Notes under the pieces: model-generated
Database searches by the model: none
The model's input: the letters and a program-made list of their open reading frames with translations, nothing else
Told to the model about the DNA's origin: nothing
Position numbers and translations under genes: made by a program
Part shown: one piece after another, positions 25,001-35,762 of the stretch
Position numbering within the stretch: position 1 is the stretch's first letter
Layout: each line of letters opens with the position of its first letter
Source of the DNA: Neodontobutis hainanensis
Taxonomy: Eukaryota > Chordata > Actinopteri > Gobiiformes > Odontobutidae
DNA length: 64,000 nt
Assembly (NCBI GenBank): GCA_024349245.1
Contig: JALDNG010000022.1
Coordinates: 15,485,501 to 15,549,500 of the forward strand
Direction of reading: 5' to 3'

Positions 25001-28000
25001 GTAAGACACACTTGAAAAAGAGATGGTTCATCCTGGAGCTGTTCCCTCCTGGGGCTGTTCCCTCCTGGAGCTGTTCCCTCCTGGGGCTATTCCCTCCTGG
25101 AGCTGTTCCCTCCTGGGACTGTTCCCTCCTGGAGCTGTTCCCTCCCCGAGCTGTTCCATCCTGGAGCTGTTCCCTCCTGGAGCTGTTCCCTCCTGGGGCT
25201 ATTCCCTCCTGGAGCTGTTCCCTCCTGGGACTGTTCCCTCCTGGAGCTGTTCCCTCCCCGAGCTGTTCCATCCTGGAGCTATTCCCTCCTGGGGCTGTTC
25301 CCTCCTGGGGCTGTTCCTTCCTGGGACTGTTCCCTCCTGGAGCTGTTCCCTCCTGGGGCTGTTCCCTTCTGGGGCTATTCCCTCCTGGAGCTGTTCCCTC
25401 CTGGAGCTATTCCCTCCTGGGGGGCTGTTCCCTCCTGGGGCTGTTCCTTCCTGGGACTGTTCCCTCCTGGGGCTGTTCCCTCCTGGAGCTATTCCCTCCT
25501 GGGGCTGTTCCCTCCTGGAGCTATTCCCTCCTGGGGCTGTTCCCTCCTGGGGCTGTTCCTTCCTGGGGCTGTTCCCTCCTGGAGCTGTTCCCTCCTGAGC
25601 TGTTCCCTCCTGGGGCGGTTCCCTCCTGGGGGTATTCCCTCCTGGGGGTGTTCCTTTCTGGGACTGTTCCCTCCTGGAGCTGTTCCCTCTTGGAGCTGTT
25701 CCCTCCTGAAGCTGTTCCCTCCTGGGGCGGTTCCCTCCTGGGGGTATTCCCTCCTGGGGCTGTTCCCTCCTGGGGCTATTCCCTCCTGGAGCTGTTCCCT
25801 CTTGGAGCTGTTCCCTCCTGGGGAGCTGTTCCCTCCTGGGGCTGTTCCCTCCTGGGGGTATTCCCTCCTGGGGGTGTTCCTTTCTGGGACTGTTCCCTTG
25901 CAGGTTCTAATCCAGAATGTCTGTCCAATGGGATTCAAATTTAAAACATGAAAAAAATCTTACTTTTGTTTCTTTTTTTGGCGTCCCTTTGTTTATTCTT
26001 TGTCTTTTCTTTGCCAAACCTAAATCCTACTGTGTTTGTTGCAGGCTGCCGCAGCAGAGCAGAGGTCACTTCAGAGGTCATTGGGATCCTCGGCGCTAAC
26101 ATCACGCTCAAGTTTGTGTTCAACAAAACAGGCATAAAGCAATTCAACCATTTTGGACTTTATAGGGAAAATCATTACAAGTTTGCAGAATGCCTTCCCA
26201 CTAACTGTCCTAGCACTTTTTCCATAAATAAGACAAACACTTTGTTATTTTATCACTTCACAAATCTAAGCTTAAACCATAGCCACGTTTACCAAGCCTC
26301 TTTGTTGAGTGAAGGCACCCCTATTCCAACGAGTAACAAGGTGTATCTGGTGGTGCGAGAGGAGAACAGGACTGGGACAGGTAACTACGCACATTAACAC
26401 ATAAATAAAAGGAATAAAATATGTGGAATGATCTGACCACAATCACAAGAACAGTTTCAGACCATGGTTTCTGTACATATTGTTTTTTGAGTTGTCACAA
26501 GCTGTCAACTCTCATTGTTTAGTGCTTCATTTTACAGTTTGTCCCTCAGCTGCAGAACCTGGTTGGGCCAACAAATATTTTATTGACCAATTATGTATTA
26601 GATTCTATCCACATTTGGAAAGGCCAATGCTTTAGCAGCTGAGTGACTTTGGTTCAGGACCCTCTGCTCATCTGAGGTCGGCTCACGGGAGCAACAGTCT
26701 AAGCATAGACATAGTAGGAAGGTGTCCAGGAGACATCTCAGCTAAAGCTCTCCACTCGGAGCTCCTCACCCTGGCTTTAATTCAGCCCCCAGTCATGAGA
26801 AAGCTAAGTTTGTCTGCCTGTATACGAGATCTCTTTTTGGTCGAGACGACAGATCCGTCTGTCAACCTCCGGTTCCATCATTCTTTCACTTGTGAGAGCC
26901 CAAGATAACTCAACCACGCTTTTCAGGCTGAGACCCCTGGCCTCTGACTTGGAGACTGTCCCGGTGCACGTTGAAGGTCCTGCTTGAATGGAGCCAACAG
27001 CACAGTGTGTTTTAGAATGGACAACAAATCAAGTGTTGTTCTGTCTGTATGGGGTTACTCCCAGATCATAAGGAACCTCTGCTTGTACACTTTTATTTAG
27101 ATTTAGAGACGGTCCTGTGTAAGTTTGCTGCGTTCTTTAAAAGGAGCATAGTTTGTATTTTTACCCACATATTTTGCAATTATCAGTCGCTTTTTCCATC
27201 CTGCAGTTTCCCCAGAGCTGAGTCCTCCCACAGAGAGAGAGAACAGAACATATTCCCAGAGCGCGTGGTCCCCGGCCGTCACTGTCCTGGTGGTGTGTCC
27301 TCTAATCCTGCTGGTCTCTGCTCTGCCCGGCGTCGCCTGGTGTCTACTCAGAACAAGAGGTACTATTCTATTTCAGCCGGACAATCCTCTAAAATAATTA
27401 CATGGCCTTGTTTTGTTTTAGAAATCAATCAGCCACTGATCTCTTTCATTTTTAAGATAAACCTCTGCAAAGTGTGTTATTTCCAGTGTTGGCCAGATTA
27501 CTCACACTACAAAAGTAATCACACTACTACACACTAGGGCAGCAGTATAGTTCAGTGGGTAGAGCAGCCATCCTTCGACCGGCGGTTGGGCGGTTCGATC
27601 CCTGCTCGAAACATCCCATCCCAAACCATCATAACATCCCGCTCTCCCCCGCATACTGTCGTTGTGTCCTTGGGCAAGACACTTAACTTACATTGCCTCC
27701 AGTGGTGTTCTGTAACACTGGTTAATAGTTTAATGTATGTAAAGCGCTTTGAGTGCCTACTACAGTAGGTGGAAAAGTGCTATATAAAGATTATTATTAT
27801 TGCTAATAATGATTACTGATTCTAAAAGTAATTTAGTTATGTTTGTGATTACTTTACTTAAAAAGTAATTGGGTTACTGTTTACAAATTACTTAGACATT
27901 TAAAAGAAAGAAGCAACCCCTACAGCTTTGGAATTAACTTCATGTTGCAGCAAACTAATTTCTTAACATTTTAATTTTAAGCAAAGCTTTCTGCAGTCTA

Positions 28001-30494
28001 ATGTTTGCACAATATCCTCAAAATAAAGCTAGCTTTTCAAGGCGGCGAAAAGAACGGAAGTCCACTCAACAATACATCCAGCCATGAGTCTATTCAGATT
28101 GTTTGCACTTACGGTTGTTGAGCGAGAGGAATCTATCTGGACTTTACTGGACCTGGACTCCACGGGACCTGGACTCACATGGACTCCACTTGACCTGGAC
28201 TCACCTGGACCTGGATTCCACTGGACCTGGACTCACCTGGACCTGGACTCCACAGGACCTGGACTCACCTGGACTCCACTGGACCTGGACTCACCTGGAC
28301 CTGGATTCCACTGGACCTGGACTCACCTGGAACTGGACTAAACTGGACCTGGACTCACCTGGCCCTGGACTCACCTGGAACTGGACTAAACTGGACCTGG
28401 ACTCACCTGGAACTGGACTAAACTGGACCTGGACTCACCTGGAACTGGACTAAACTGGACCTGGACTCACCTGGACCTGGACTCAACTGGCACTGGACTC
28501 ACCTGGAACTGGACTAAACTGGACCTGGACTCACCTGGAACTGGACTAAACTGGACCTGGACTCACCTGGTACTTTCCGTCGTCCTCCATTCTTTGTGTG
28601 TTTTGGCACTTTGATCTGATGCATGACTTCATCATTTATTTGTGACTCAGCATCTAGTTTCATTTTATAAAACATAAATAAAATATTTATTTTGTCACAA
28701 GAATAACATTTAGTGACTAAGACTATTAAGTGCATAATAATTACTTGTTACATTACTTTTTACTAAAAAGTAATCTAATTACAGTAACTAGTTTCTCCCC
28801 AACCCTGGTTCTTTCACAGCAACACACACTATTATTTAGTGGAAAAAAACACAGTTGTGGTTAGCCACTGAAAAAAATGCAGATTATTTCCAAAACTCCA
28901 TTAGCTTTGCTAAACAGAAGCTGAAATAATTTGTTCCTATTACAGGCAAACTTTCACTTCACAGATAACACCCTCTGGCCTAGTTTGAACAGAAATATAG
29001 TGGGGCAACCCCAAACCATAGAAACCATACTTTTTGTACAAATGTTTGCTCCTGCTGATGTGGCACTAAAAGTGAAACATGACTAACACAAGTCAGCAAT
29101 CTCACGGTGCAATAAAAATGATAACATATTTAGATAGACATCATTGCTCATATGGATATGTTAGCATCAGAGCAGCCTGTCAGTTTAAAGAGTTCCTGAA
29201 TGAGTTTAATGTGTCATCTGTTTGAGTCAGGACGCCCCAGGCAGTTTTGTTAAGTGCCTCTTTCCTCCAGCAGTGCTCAGTTTGTCCTCTGTGGGCAGTT
29301 GTAGAAACAGAAAAAGGAAGTATGTCTCCTTCTCGGGACAATTATTCATTGTTAAAAACATACTTTGACTATGGGACTGGGAGTCACATGGTATCAGTAA
29401 TATCGCGATACAGCGATTCTGCAGTCATTCATTTACAATGAATCATGATTTCTGTGAAAATGCAGTGGAAAGAAAGCCCTAGGATTTTGTACATCACTTC
29501 TGTCGCTCTTATGCACAGAACTCCCACATGTTTATATCATTTTCAGTCATGAGAAAATATCACAATAACATATCACACGAGAGAAACGGCTCAGTAATGA
29601 TACATACAATATATTATTCCACATCTACCTGCCCTTACAACAAGTGGAATATTTAAGTGAAGGCATTACGTTCTTAAATTGTAGCCGTGTTTGTGAGTGT
29701 CAGAGCCTCTTGTACTCATTATACAGCTTCCAATAATAGCATTTGATTACACTGTAGTCAAGGACGCACTGACCGAGACCCAGTCAGGTCGAGACCAGAT
29801 CAAGACCAAATCAAGACACGAGTCCAAGTACAATATAGTTATAAAATCTTGTTTCGTTTTTAACCAAGTCCCAGGAACAGACAAATATGTCATTTCTGGT
29901 CTAGGTTGGTCTTGAGGTCTGAGACCGAGAAAGAATATGATTTGAGGCTTTTACAAAATAGTCTTAAGCTCGGTCTTGAGTTCTAAATCTCTTATAAATG
30001 TGTTCATCATTTAAAAGCAAGGATGTATTTGTCTATTAACCTGGCTAAACTGCTCAAGCACATGTTAAAAGTGTAAGTCTGAAAACTGTTTTGATGGCTG
30101 CTATTATAGTGCAAATTCCTTATAACCAAAGAATACATAAATTAATAAAACAAAAACCTAGTCTAACATTTAGATTTAGGCCAATTTATAATTTGCAGAC
30201 GTTTGACACTTTGTCTTTGACACAGAGCCAAAGCATCCAACACAAGGCGTCTCCAACACAACGGCACAAGTGAGTAACTCTTACCACATTTGTTAGTTTA
30301 AACATGAGCAGGTCGTTCTAATCTCGTCTCTTCTGTTTTTGCAGGAAACCGCTGCAGCGTCTCATGAGGTCCCTGCCGTCTCTCTGGTCTACAGCGTCCT
30401 GGACTTTCCCAAAAGACCACACACAGTTTTGGACGTTAACCATGACACACAGTACGCCACCATCAGCTACCTGCCTGAGGGAAATAAAGTGTAA
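22099..30494 (+). CDS. CD2/SLAM-like single-Ig transmembrane receptor with ITIM and ITSM motifs
   Basis: Five exons join in consistent phase: 22099-22174 (signal peptide), 26045-26380 (Ig V-like), 27207-27359 (stalk and membrane segment), 30226-30269 and 30345-30494 (tail, stop TAA). The product is 252 residues. Residues 1-25 form a signal peptide (MILDIGTKPLIRFLVF...). Residues 26-137 form an Ig V-like domain (GILGANITLKFVF, HVYQASLL) in which both canonical disulfide cysteines are replaced (F in strand B, A in strand F), as in CD2/SLAM V domains. About residues 161-183 are hydrophobic (TVLVVCPLILLVSAL). The tail has LVYSVL (Tyr219, fits ITIM) and TQYATI (Tyr240, fits ITSM), then Tyr245. This suggests an inhibitory or SAP-type-adaptor-binding leukocyte receptor at the plasma membrane. 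Unlike most SLAM members, no C2 domain is seen. No gene symbol is assigned. Confidence 0.65.
24260..24870 (+). mobile_element. LINE (L2/Rex-like) 3' reverse-transcriptase fragment, broken
   Basis: Translated pieces in the forward frames include LNKTKSYRFLF, KYLCVWADPELTFKPHIDYL and, in a 97-codon open stretch at 24572-24865, KALFDWNNLPIQLRSL. These fit the C-terminal region of non-LTR reverse transcriptase ORFs of the L2/Rex type, where a WNxLPxxLR motif precedes the end. Frameshifts and stops break it, so it is a dead remnant. Confidence 0.6.
25029..25900. repeat. 16-bp minisatellite, over 50 copies
   Basis: The array is built of a TGGRGCTGTTCCCTCC unit with point variants (GGGG, GGAG, GGGAC, CCGAG, TATT for TGTT). 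About 870 bp at 16 bp per unit gives roughly 54 copies. Because 16 is not a multiple of three, the three frames of a strand all encode permutations of the same 16-residue peptide. This explains the long open frames on both strands (for example 24985-25944 forward). It lies in an intron and is not a gene. Confidence 0.9.
26690..26990 (-). mobile_element. RTE/Rex3-like LINE remnant
   Basis: The stretch contains GACAGATCCGTCTGTCAACC, TTCCATCATTCTTTCACTTG and GTGAGAGCCCAAGATAACTC, which resemble the antisense of the 3' coding end of fish RTE/Rex3 elements as remembered. No open frame survives. It lies in the intron between the Ig and membrane exons. Confidence 0.4.
27538..27795 (+). repeat. tRNA-derived SINE (copy 2)
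   Basis: It has TTCAGTGGGTAGAGCAGCC (A-box-like), GCGGTTCGATCCC (B-box), the CTGTCGTTGTGTCCTTGGGC core and a 3' part with AAAGCGCTTTGAGTGCCTAC ending in an ATTATTATT tail. It is the best preserved SINE in the window. Confidence 0.8.
28137..28572. repeat. CTGGAC-based minisatellite
   Basis: Tandem units are derived from CTGGAC with spacers (TCAC, CTGG, TAAA). Near the 3' end they settle into a higher-order unit of about 32 bp (CCTGGAACTGGACTAAACTG followed by GACCTGGACTCA). Open frames over it (LDLDSTGPG-type peptides) are repeat artefacts. Confidence 0.85.
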
Positions 30495-31674
30495 CGATAT
30501 CTACTTCTTATTAATAGTTATTTTAGCTTTTTGTACTCATCCAACGTCCTCCGATACTTCCTTATGAGTACTAGTCACTGCAGTGTCAGTTTCTGTTCTT
30601 TTTTTCTATATAGCCTTTATGTTTGAAACTATTACACTGTAAATGAAGATGATAAAAGTAAAGCAGACTCTAAATAATGCTGTGTTAAAGCCATGAGGCA
30701 CAAAAACTGGCTCAAGGGATCATTTAATACTGTTGCTGAGAAAAAGGCATTAAATATTTTATATTTTTATTGCATTTTATTGTTTTATTAACTTTAATCC
30801 CTGACTTTTCACTGATTATTCACAGTTTTTCACAATATAAAACTAACTCTTAATCTTTACATTCATAAAGAGGAGCAGGACAGAGATTGGACAAGTGTGA
30901 CATGTGAGAGTGAGAATTGGAAAAAGGAAAATGGAAAAGTAAACACATTTCTTGATCTAAAACAACTGCTGACAGATGTGTTTCTGAAGGCTTATGAACT
31001 TGTGGGGAAGCCTCACTATAGGAGATAAAGCGATAAAGCGTGCACCAGTGTGATCTTTACCACCTGATACCATCTTGTACGCAGCAGACTCTGCTTTTAG
31101 ACACAGATTAGCGTTGGTTGTTTAGTTCTGCGGCTCATTTCAATAATAAATGCTGAATGCTGGTGTCAAAGGCAGGATGTTTGTCAGGAAGGAAAATATT
31201 ATCACACGTGTGGCTACGGGTAGAGGTGGTGGGTAGTGAGTGGTTTACATTTATTTGAGAAAATAATGAGCATTTCCTATAATATGCGTTCTTCTTTTGA
31301 GTGTATATGGAGGTGATAAGATCAAAACAAAATCTAAACATGTACACAAAGGTCCTGAGTTCAAGCCCAGGCAACACTAGACTCATCCTAAAATCATATT
31401 AGCTAAACATATTTGTCCATTTAACTTTATTTTAATAATTTACTTTTACGTATTCTAAAGATGCAGCTTTATTAGTTTGCAAAAGTAATTTATTCCCTAC
31501 AGCAGACCGAATGCTAATAGGGCAGGTAAAAACACAATCTCTCATATAGGACCCTCTCCAGATCTTCCACCAGTGTTTGGTCTTGTTACTAAACAGAGAC
31601 TACAGAATGTTTTTAGACGTAGGTCGGGAAACCCACTCGAGCAGGAGGATAAATTTGCTCCAATTGTATCTTAT

Positions 31675-32160
31675 AGGCAATGCAAGTTTATTTTTATAAC
31701 ACAATTCATACATACCACAATTCAAAGTGCTTTACAAACAGCAGAGAGTTTATCAATTAAATAAGTAAAAAAATTAATTAAATAATTAAATGAAAACAAA
31801 AAGAGGAGAGTGCAGATAAAATACTCTAGTGTAGAGACCTGAGGACAGGACAAATATGGTCGTACTTTCTGGTCCTGGACTCGAGCAGCAGCGTTCTTTT
31901 TGTCCTGCAGGTGTCTTACTGCTCGCTGAGTGAGTCCACTGAGCAGAGCATTGCAGTAGTCTAACCTGCTGGAGATAAATGCATGCATAAGTCTCTCCAA
32001 GTCTGGTTTAGACACAGTACTCTTGATTCTGGCAATGTTTTTGAGATGTAAAAAGCTGTTGATGTTAGTGCTTTAATGTGTTAAAGTTTAAGCCTGAGTC
32101 CTTAATTACCACCAGATTTCTAACCTGATTTTTAAGCTTTAGAGAAAGGGACTCGCGGTG
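31675..32160 (-). mobile_element. L2-type LINE 3' end fragment
   Basis: On the minus strand the frame at 31722-32015 reads SRLDYCNALLSGL and LQDKKNAAARV, a classic signature near the C-terminus of L2/Maui-type reverse transcriptases in fish. The flank with TTTATTTTTATAACACAATTC and CAAAGTGCTTTACA is typical of the 3' UTR of this family. It is 5' truncated and broken. Confidence 0.7.
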
Positions 32161-33494
32161 TATATATATATATATAAAATAGTGGTCAATGTTTTTGAGT
32201 GTTTAACCTTTACATGTTTCGACTGCAGGATGTTTAGTAGTCAAAAAGTATAAAGGTAAAACACTAGTCTGATTATAAGAAAAATAAAAGTTAACTTTTG
32301 TGAGCAAATTAACATTTTTGGATAATGTAACAAAAACAACTAAATTTGGGACACAGAGAAAAAGTGACTCAGGAAAAGTCTTGGTCTATTGCTGGCTATA
32401 ATTTTTTTTAATTTAAAGCAGAGTTTAAGCTACGTTTTCTGCTGTTGTCAAGAAAACAAAACAATGCAGGTCACTGTCACATCTACAGTTTTGGCTGATG
32501 AAGGGAAATGTCTTGTCTTGAGTTAAATTTTTAAAACCTCAGCAGACTCAGCCTTGAATCTGCCCAGAGCCTGTTCCATTGAAAAGGGAGTCTGTGGTAA
32601 AAGGCTCTCTAACTTGCAGACTTTTTTTGATGCTTGAAAGATGGAGGAATATACTGCATAATACAGTCACATCAATTAAAGGGCTCACAAACAGCAGGAG
32701 AACTAATCAGCCCTGACATAGACAAGAAGCCAGTTTAGTGAGGCCAGGACAGTATGGGTTTGTTAATCTATTGTTTTTGCTGCCTGTGAAGTTTTTTAAA
32801 AAAGCACCTGATGATTTAAACAAAAAATACTGCACAAACCCTTTCAGTTATTGTTCAGTTTTGTTTATTCAAAACCTCAGTCTCCGCAGGAGTCGAGGTG
32901 AATGAGAACTAATGTAAGGTGACCTTAATTATTAGGGCCAGTCAGCGAAATAAATTAGTTTCTCTGACAATATGTTTCCACTGAGATCAACTAATACATC
33001 AGAGAAAAGTGTGCAGTTTTCCATTTAGAGGGTAGCTTTTTAAATTCTGCTGTAAGAGCACAACGTCTTGAGGTGGTCCTGGTGTCTTTGTTGTGACAGA
33101 AACTGTATCTGATACTGCCATCTACTGTTTTTATCCTCACAGTACAGGACAAAACTAAAACCACAGCAGCAGAGTCAGAGGGAAACTGAAGAAAGGTCCA
33201 AACCAAGTCCACATGCCTTTGCTTCAACCTTTTCTTCAGAGTAAAAAGATCCGTTTTTTGCTCACAAGGTTCAAACTCAGGTGGGTGTAAACAGCAGGTT
33301 ACAGAGCTGTACAGACACATGTTTGCGCAGAAGGTTAGGTCTGTGTCAGTATTTGTTTTTATTAGATTTAGTTGTGTGATGTAAAATAGTTATATTTCAC
33401 AAAGTTTTGTTTCTGCACAATACATATAATTACTGTGGCTGTCTATCGGTCGACTAATGTCAGTACATACACTTTCCTCCCTGAAACAAATTCT

Positions 33495-34450
33495 TCAGGT
33501 AGGATTGTTAACATTATTCAATAGAGGACATTGGTTGCACCTAAACCATTTGGTTATGTGTTAATGAAATAAATAATGTTGTATCAACATGAACAACTTT
33601 TGACAAATCAACACAATAAGTTTATGTTGAAAGACAGTTCCTGTATTTGAGAGAGCACGCCCTGGTTTAATATCCTGCTAACTTATCATTTTTATGATTA
33701 CTAGTTGTAGAGTTAATACCAAGCAGTGTGTATTAAAATTACAGTGCGTTAGCATGGTCTGTAAATCCAGTGTGTAATGTCTCTAAATGGCTCTTGAAGG
33801 TATTTCCTCACACTTCAGTAATTAATATAGGATGTAGGATGAGTGAACAATATAAAATGAAGAGAGTTTTTTGATTTAGTGCATGTGTTGTCTGTCTTAT
33901 TCTGCTCTTTTAAACAAAAGTCTGTAACAAATCTCTGTCGGCATCAGTCATGGCCTGACCCTGACTGAGAGGAACAGAGTCACATGACACCAGCGTCTTC
34001 TGCGCACAGGCCTCTGCAGAACCACTGTTCTGATGTTAGTCCCAGCTCATGAGTGGGTTTAAGACGGCATTTAATTGTTGTTTTTTTTTGTTACTTTTAA
34101 ACGTAACTCACAGAAATACATATTTAAGTTACCTCTAAGTATTTCTCTTCAGGATTACACAACTCAATCTGAAATGTAACTCTCCTGACCGAGCCTCAGA
34201 TAAACTTTCAATTAAACCTTCAATTATAACTAGCTCGGGCCAACTTAAGAATATAAAATAAAAATCTTATGTTGAAGCGCTGGGTGGTTGGACAGAGCTG
34301 GAGGTAAGTCTTTCAACATAAACCTATTGTGTTCATTTGTCATAAGTTGTTGTTAATCCAACACAATTTATTTTATTAACGCATAACCAAATGGTTTAGG
34401 TGCAATCAATGTCCACTATTAAATCATGTTAATCCCACAATCCTACCTGA
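33495..34450. repeat. Long imperfect inverted repeat (foldback or MITE-like)
   Basis: The left arm 33495-33635 begins TCAGGTAGGATTG, runs through CACCTAAACCATTTGGTTAT and ends TTTATGTTGAAAGAC. The right arm 34308-34450 is its approximate reverse complement (GTCTTTCAACATAAA ... ATAACCAAATGGTTTAGGTG ... CAATCCTACCTGA). The arms are about 140 bp each, near 85% identical by eye, around a spacer of about 670 bp with no open frame. No target duplication is obvious. Confidence 0.75.
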
Positions 34451-35664
34451 CGTTTTATTTTTGAAGGGGAGCCTTAGCCTAAGAGACCAGTCCCTGTTTA
34501 TTTGAAAAGGCACCTGTTTGTAAGATTTTTCACTCAAATCTTTTCACTCAATCTGGTATTTGTTATATTTAAAGTCCATTTATTAATGTCTATGCTGGGG
34601 TCAAGACGACTGTAAAGAGAGTTGAATTTAACTTATTAGTACTATATGCATATCTGAAGTTTTGTTTTACATGACCTTTTAAAACCAAAAGTAAAATTTG
34701 ATTTGAAACTTTCTTTTGTGTCAATAGGAAATGCAAACAGGGAAGTGAGCCTCTCTTTCGTACATGTTATTCCAGAACAAATGTGGGCTCTTTCAGTTTA
34801 CATTTTAGTTAAAGCCCTTTTATAAAAAAGATTGAAATAGGATTATTTATGTAAAAGAGTTTTCTTTATACTAAACAAGTTTAAAGGTGCACTGTGTAAC
34901 CCTTTAGTGTCATCTGGTGGTGGTATTGAAAATTGCAGTTCCACTCAGATCTTGAAGGACATTCATCTTTGTATATAAACAAATCTTTTTTCTTTTTTTT
35001 TTACTATTTTACTCATGACCACTATAATAATACAGAATACTGGGAAAGACAAATATTCACTGAGATGGTAAATGATGAAAAGTTATTACTGAGAGACTAT
35101 AAAAACTGGATTTTTAATTTCCACTGTGCTTGTAAAAGAAAGGAATTAAATAAGTGTCTGCATTAGTTATACGCTGTATAAATGCGACACACTGGTCAAA
35201 TGACCCGTGCTTTAAGGTGTTAAACAGGCTTTTTTCCACACATCTGAACTATATAAAATACACATTGAGAACTCCAGGACAGAAGTTACACAGAGTCCTC
35301 TACAAAGGTGGGTCACTGCAGATTTTTTTTGGTCAGGACGAACAAAATGACAAATCACTAGCACTATGCTCAGAATGTCACAGTTTGGCCTTGATCTTCT
35401 TATCATGGGGCCTTTCCAAATTGACACCCTGGCCCTACTCACTTTCACTCAATTTCTTCTATCTTTATGTCACACATTTACATTTTTTACAAACACAGGT
35501 GGCAGTAAAGTGTAAACTACAGTGACTGTCTCAACTTGTAACTTTCCAAATGACTGAATACAAATGAGGTCTGGCTGTTTTTTCACATCCCCCACCTCTG
35601 ACCTACTCTTGTGGTTTTTCATGTGCTCACGTAAAAACTAAAAGACATGAAACCTGTGAGACAT

Positions 35665-35673
35665 TTCTGAGAA
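35665..35673 (+). promoter_or_regulatory. GAS-like STAT site upstream of il12rb1 copy A
   Basis: TTCTGAGAA matches the palindromic TTCNNNGAA STAT consensus and lies 90 bases before the ATG. The block ACATTTCTGAGAAG(T/C)ACAGG with CGGTTCATGT is preserved before copy B at the matching distance. It may be in the promoter or 5' UTR. Binding is inference. Confidence 0.4.
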
Positions 35674-35762
35674 GTACAGGCGGTTCATGTAAAACCAGGT
35701 GATGCTGCATGGACTCTGAGAACTACCATTTTTATTCATTTTCCATTGTACTTGATGAAAAA

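Larger units (their letters stand above)
22175..26044 (+). other. Intron 1 of the Ig-receptor gene
   Basis: This 3.9-kb intron holds a (TA)n tract near 24115-24130, a LINE 3' fragment (24260-24870) and a large 16-bp minisatellite (25029-25900). I see no second Ig exon in it. It ends with TTTGTTGCAG just before the Ig exon. Confidence 0.5.
27484..28808. mobile_element. hAT-like non-autonomous element with nested SINE and minisatellite
   Basis: Termini are CAGTGTTGGCCAGATTACTC at the left and, inverted, TTTCTCCCCAACCCTG at the right. Both are bordered by AGTAAT-rich subterminal sequence. Flanking 8-mers are GTTATTTC (27476-27483) and GTTCTTTC (28809-28816), a 7/8 match as expected for an aged hAT target duplication. 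A SINE (27538-27795) and a CTGGAC-based minisatellite (28137-28572) lie inside. It sits in the intron before the cytoplasmic exons. Confidence 0.7.
30495..35290. other. Intergenic region between Ig-receptor gene and il12rb1 copy A
   Basis: No coding exon is supported. It holds an L2 fragment (31675-32160), a (TA)n tract at about 32161-32176, and a long imperfect inverted repeat (33495-34450). Short open frames such as 32991-33320 and 34933-35166 show no recognisable domain. Some may be unnoticed repeats. Confidence 0.4.

Noticed and set aside
24985..25944. A 319-codon open frame rich in LFPPGAVPSW-type repeats
   Set aside because: It is the 16-bp minisatellite read in one of several equally open frames on both strands; no start context, domain or splice logic.
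28084..28453. Open frames with LDLDSTGPG or TWTPLDL repeats
   Set aside because: Translation of the CTGGAC minisatellite inside a transposon-derived intron segment.
30483..30488. AATAAA inside the last codons of the Ig-receptor gene as its poly(A) signal
   Set aside because: It arises from the codons AAT AAA just before the stop; use is possible but cannot be supported, so it was not annotated.
35709..35762. Upstream in-frame ATG at 35709 as the start of il12rb1 copy A
   Set aside because: The matching frame in copy B is closed by a stop before its ATG, and a signal peptide begins cleanly at 35763.
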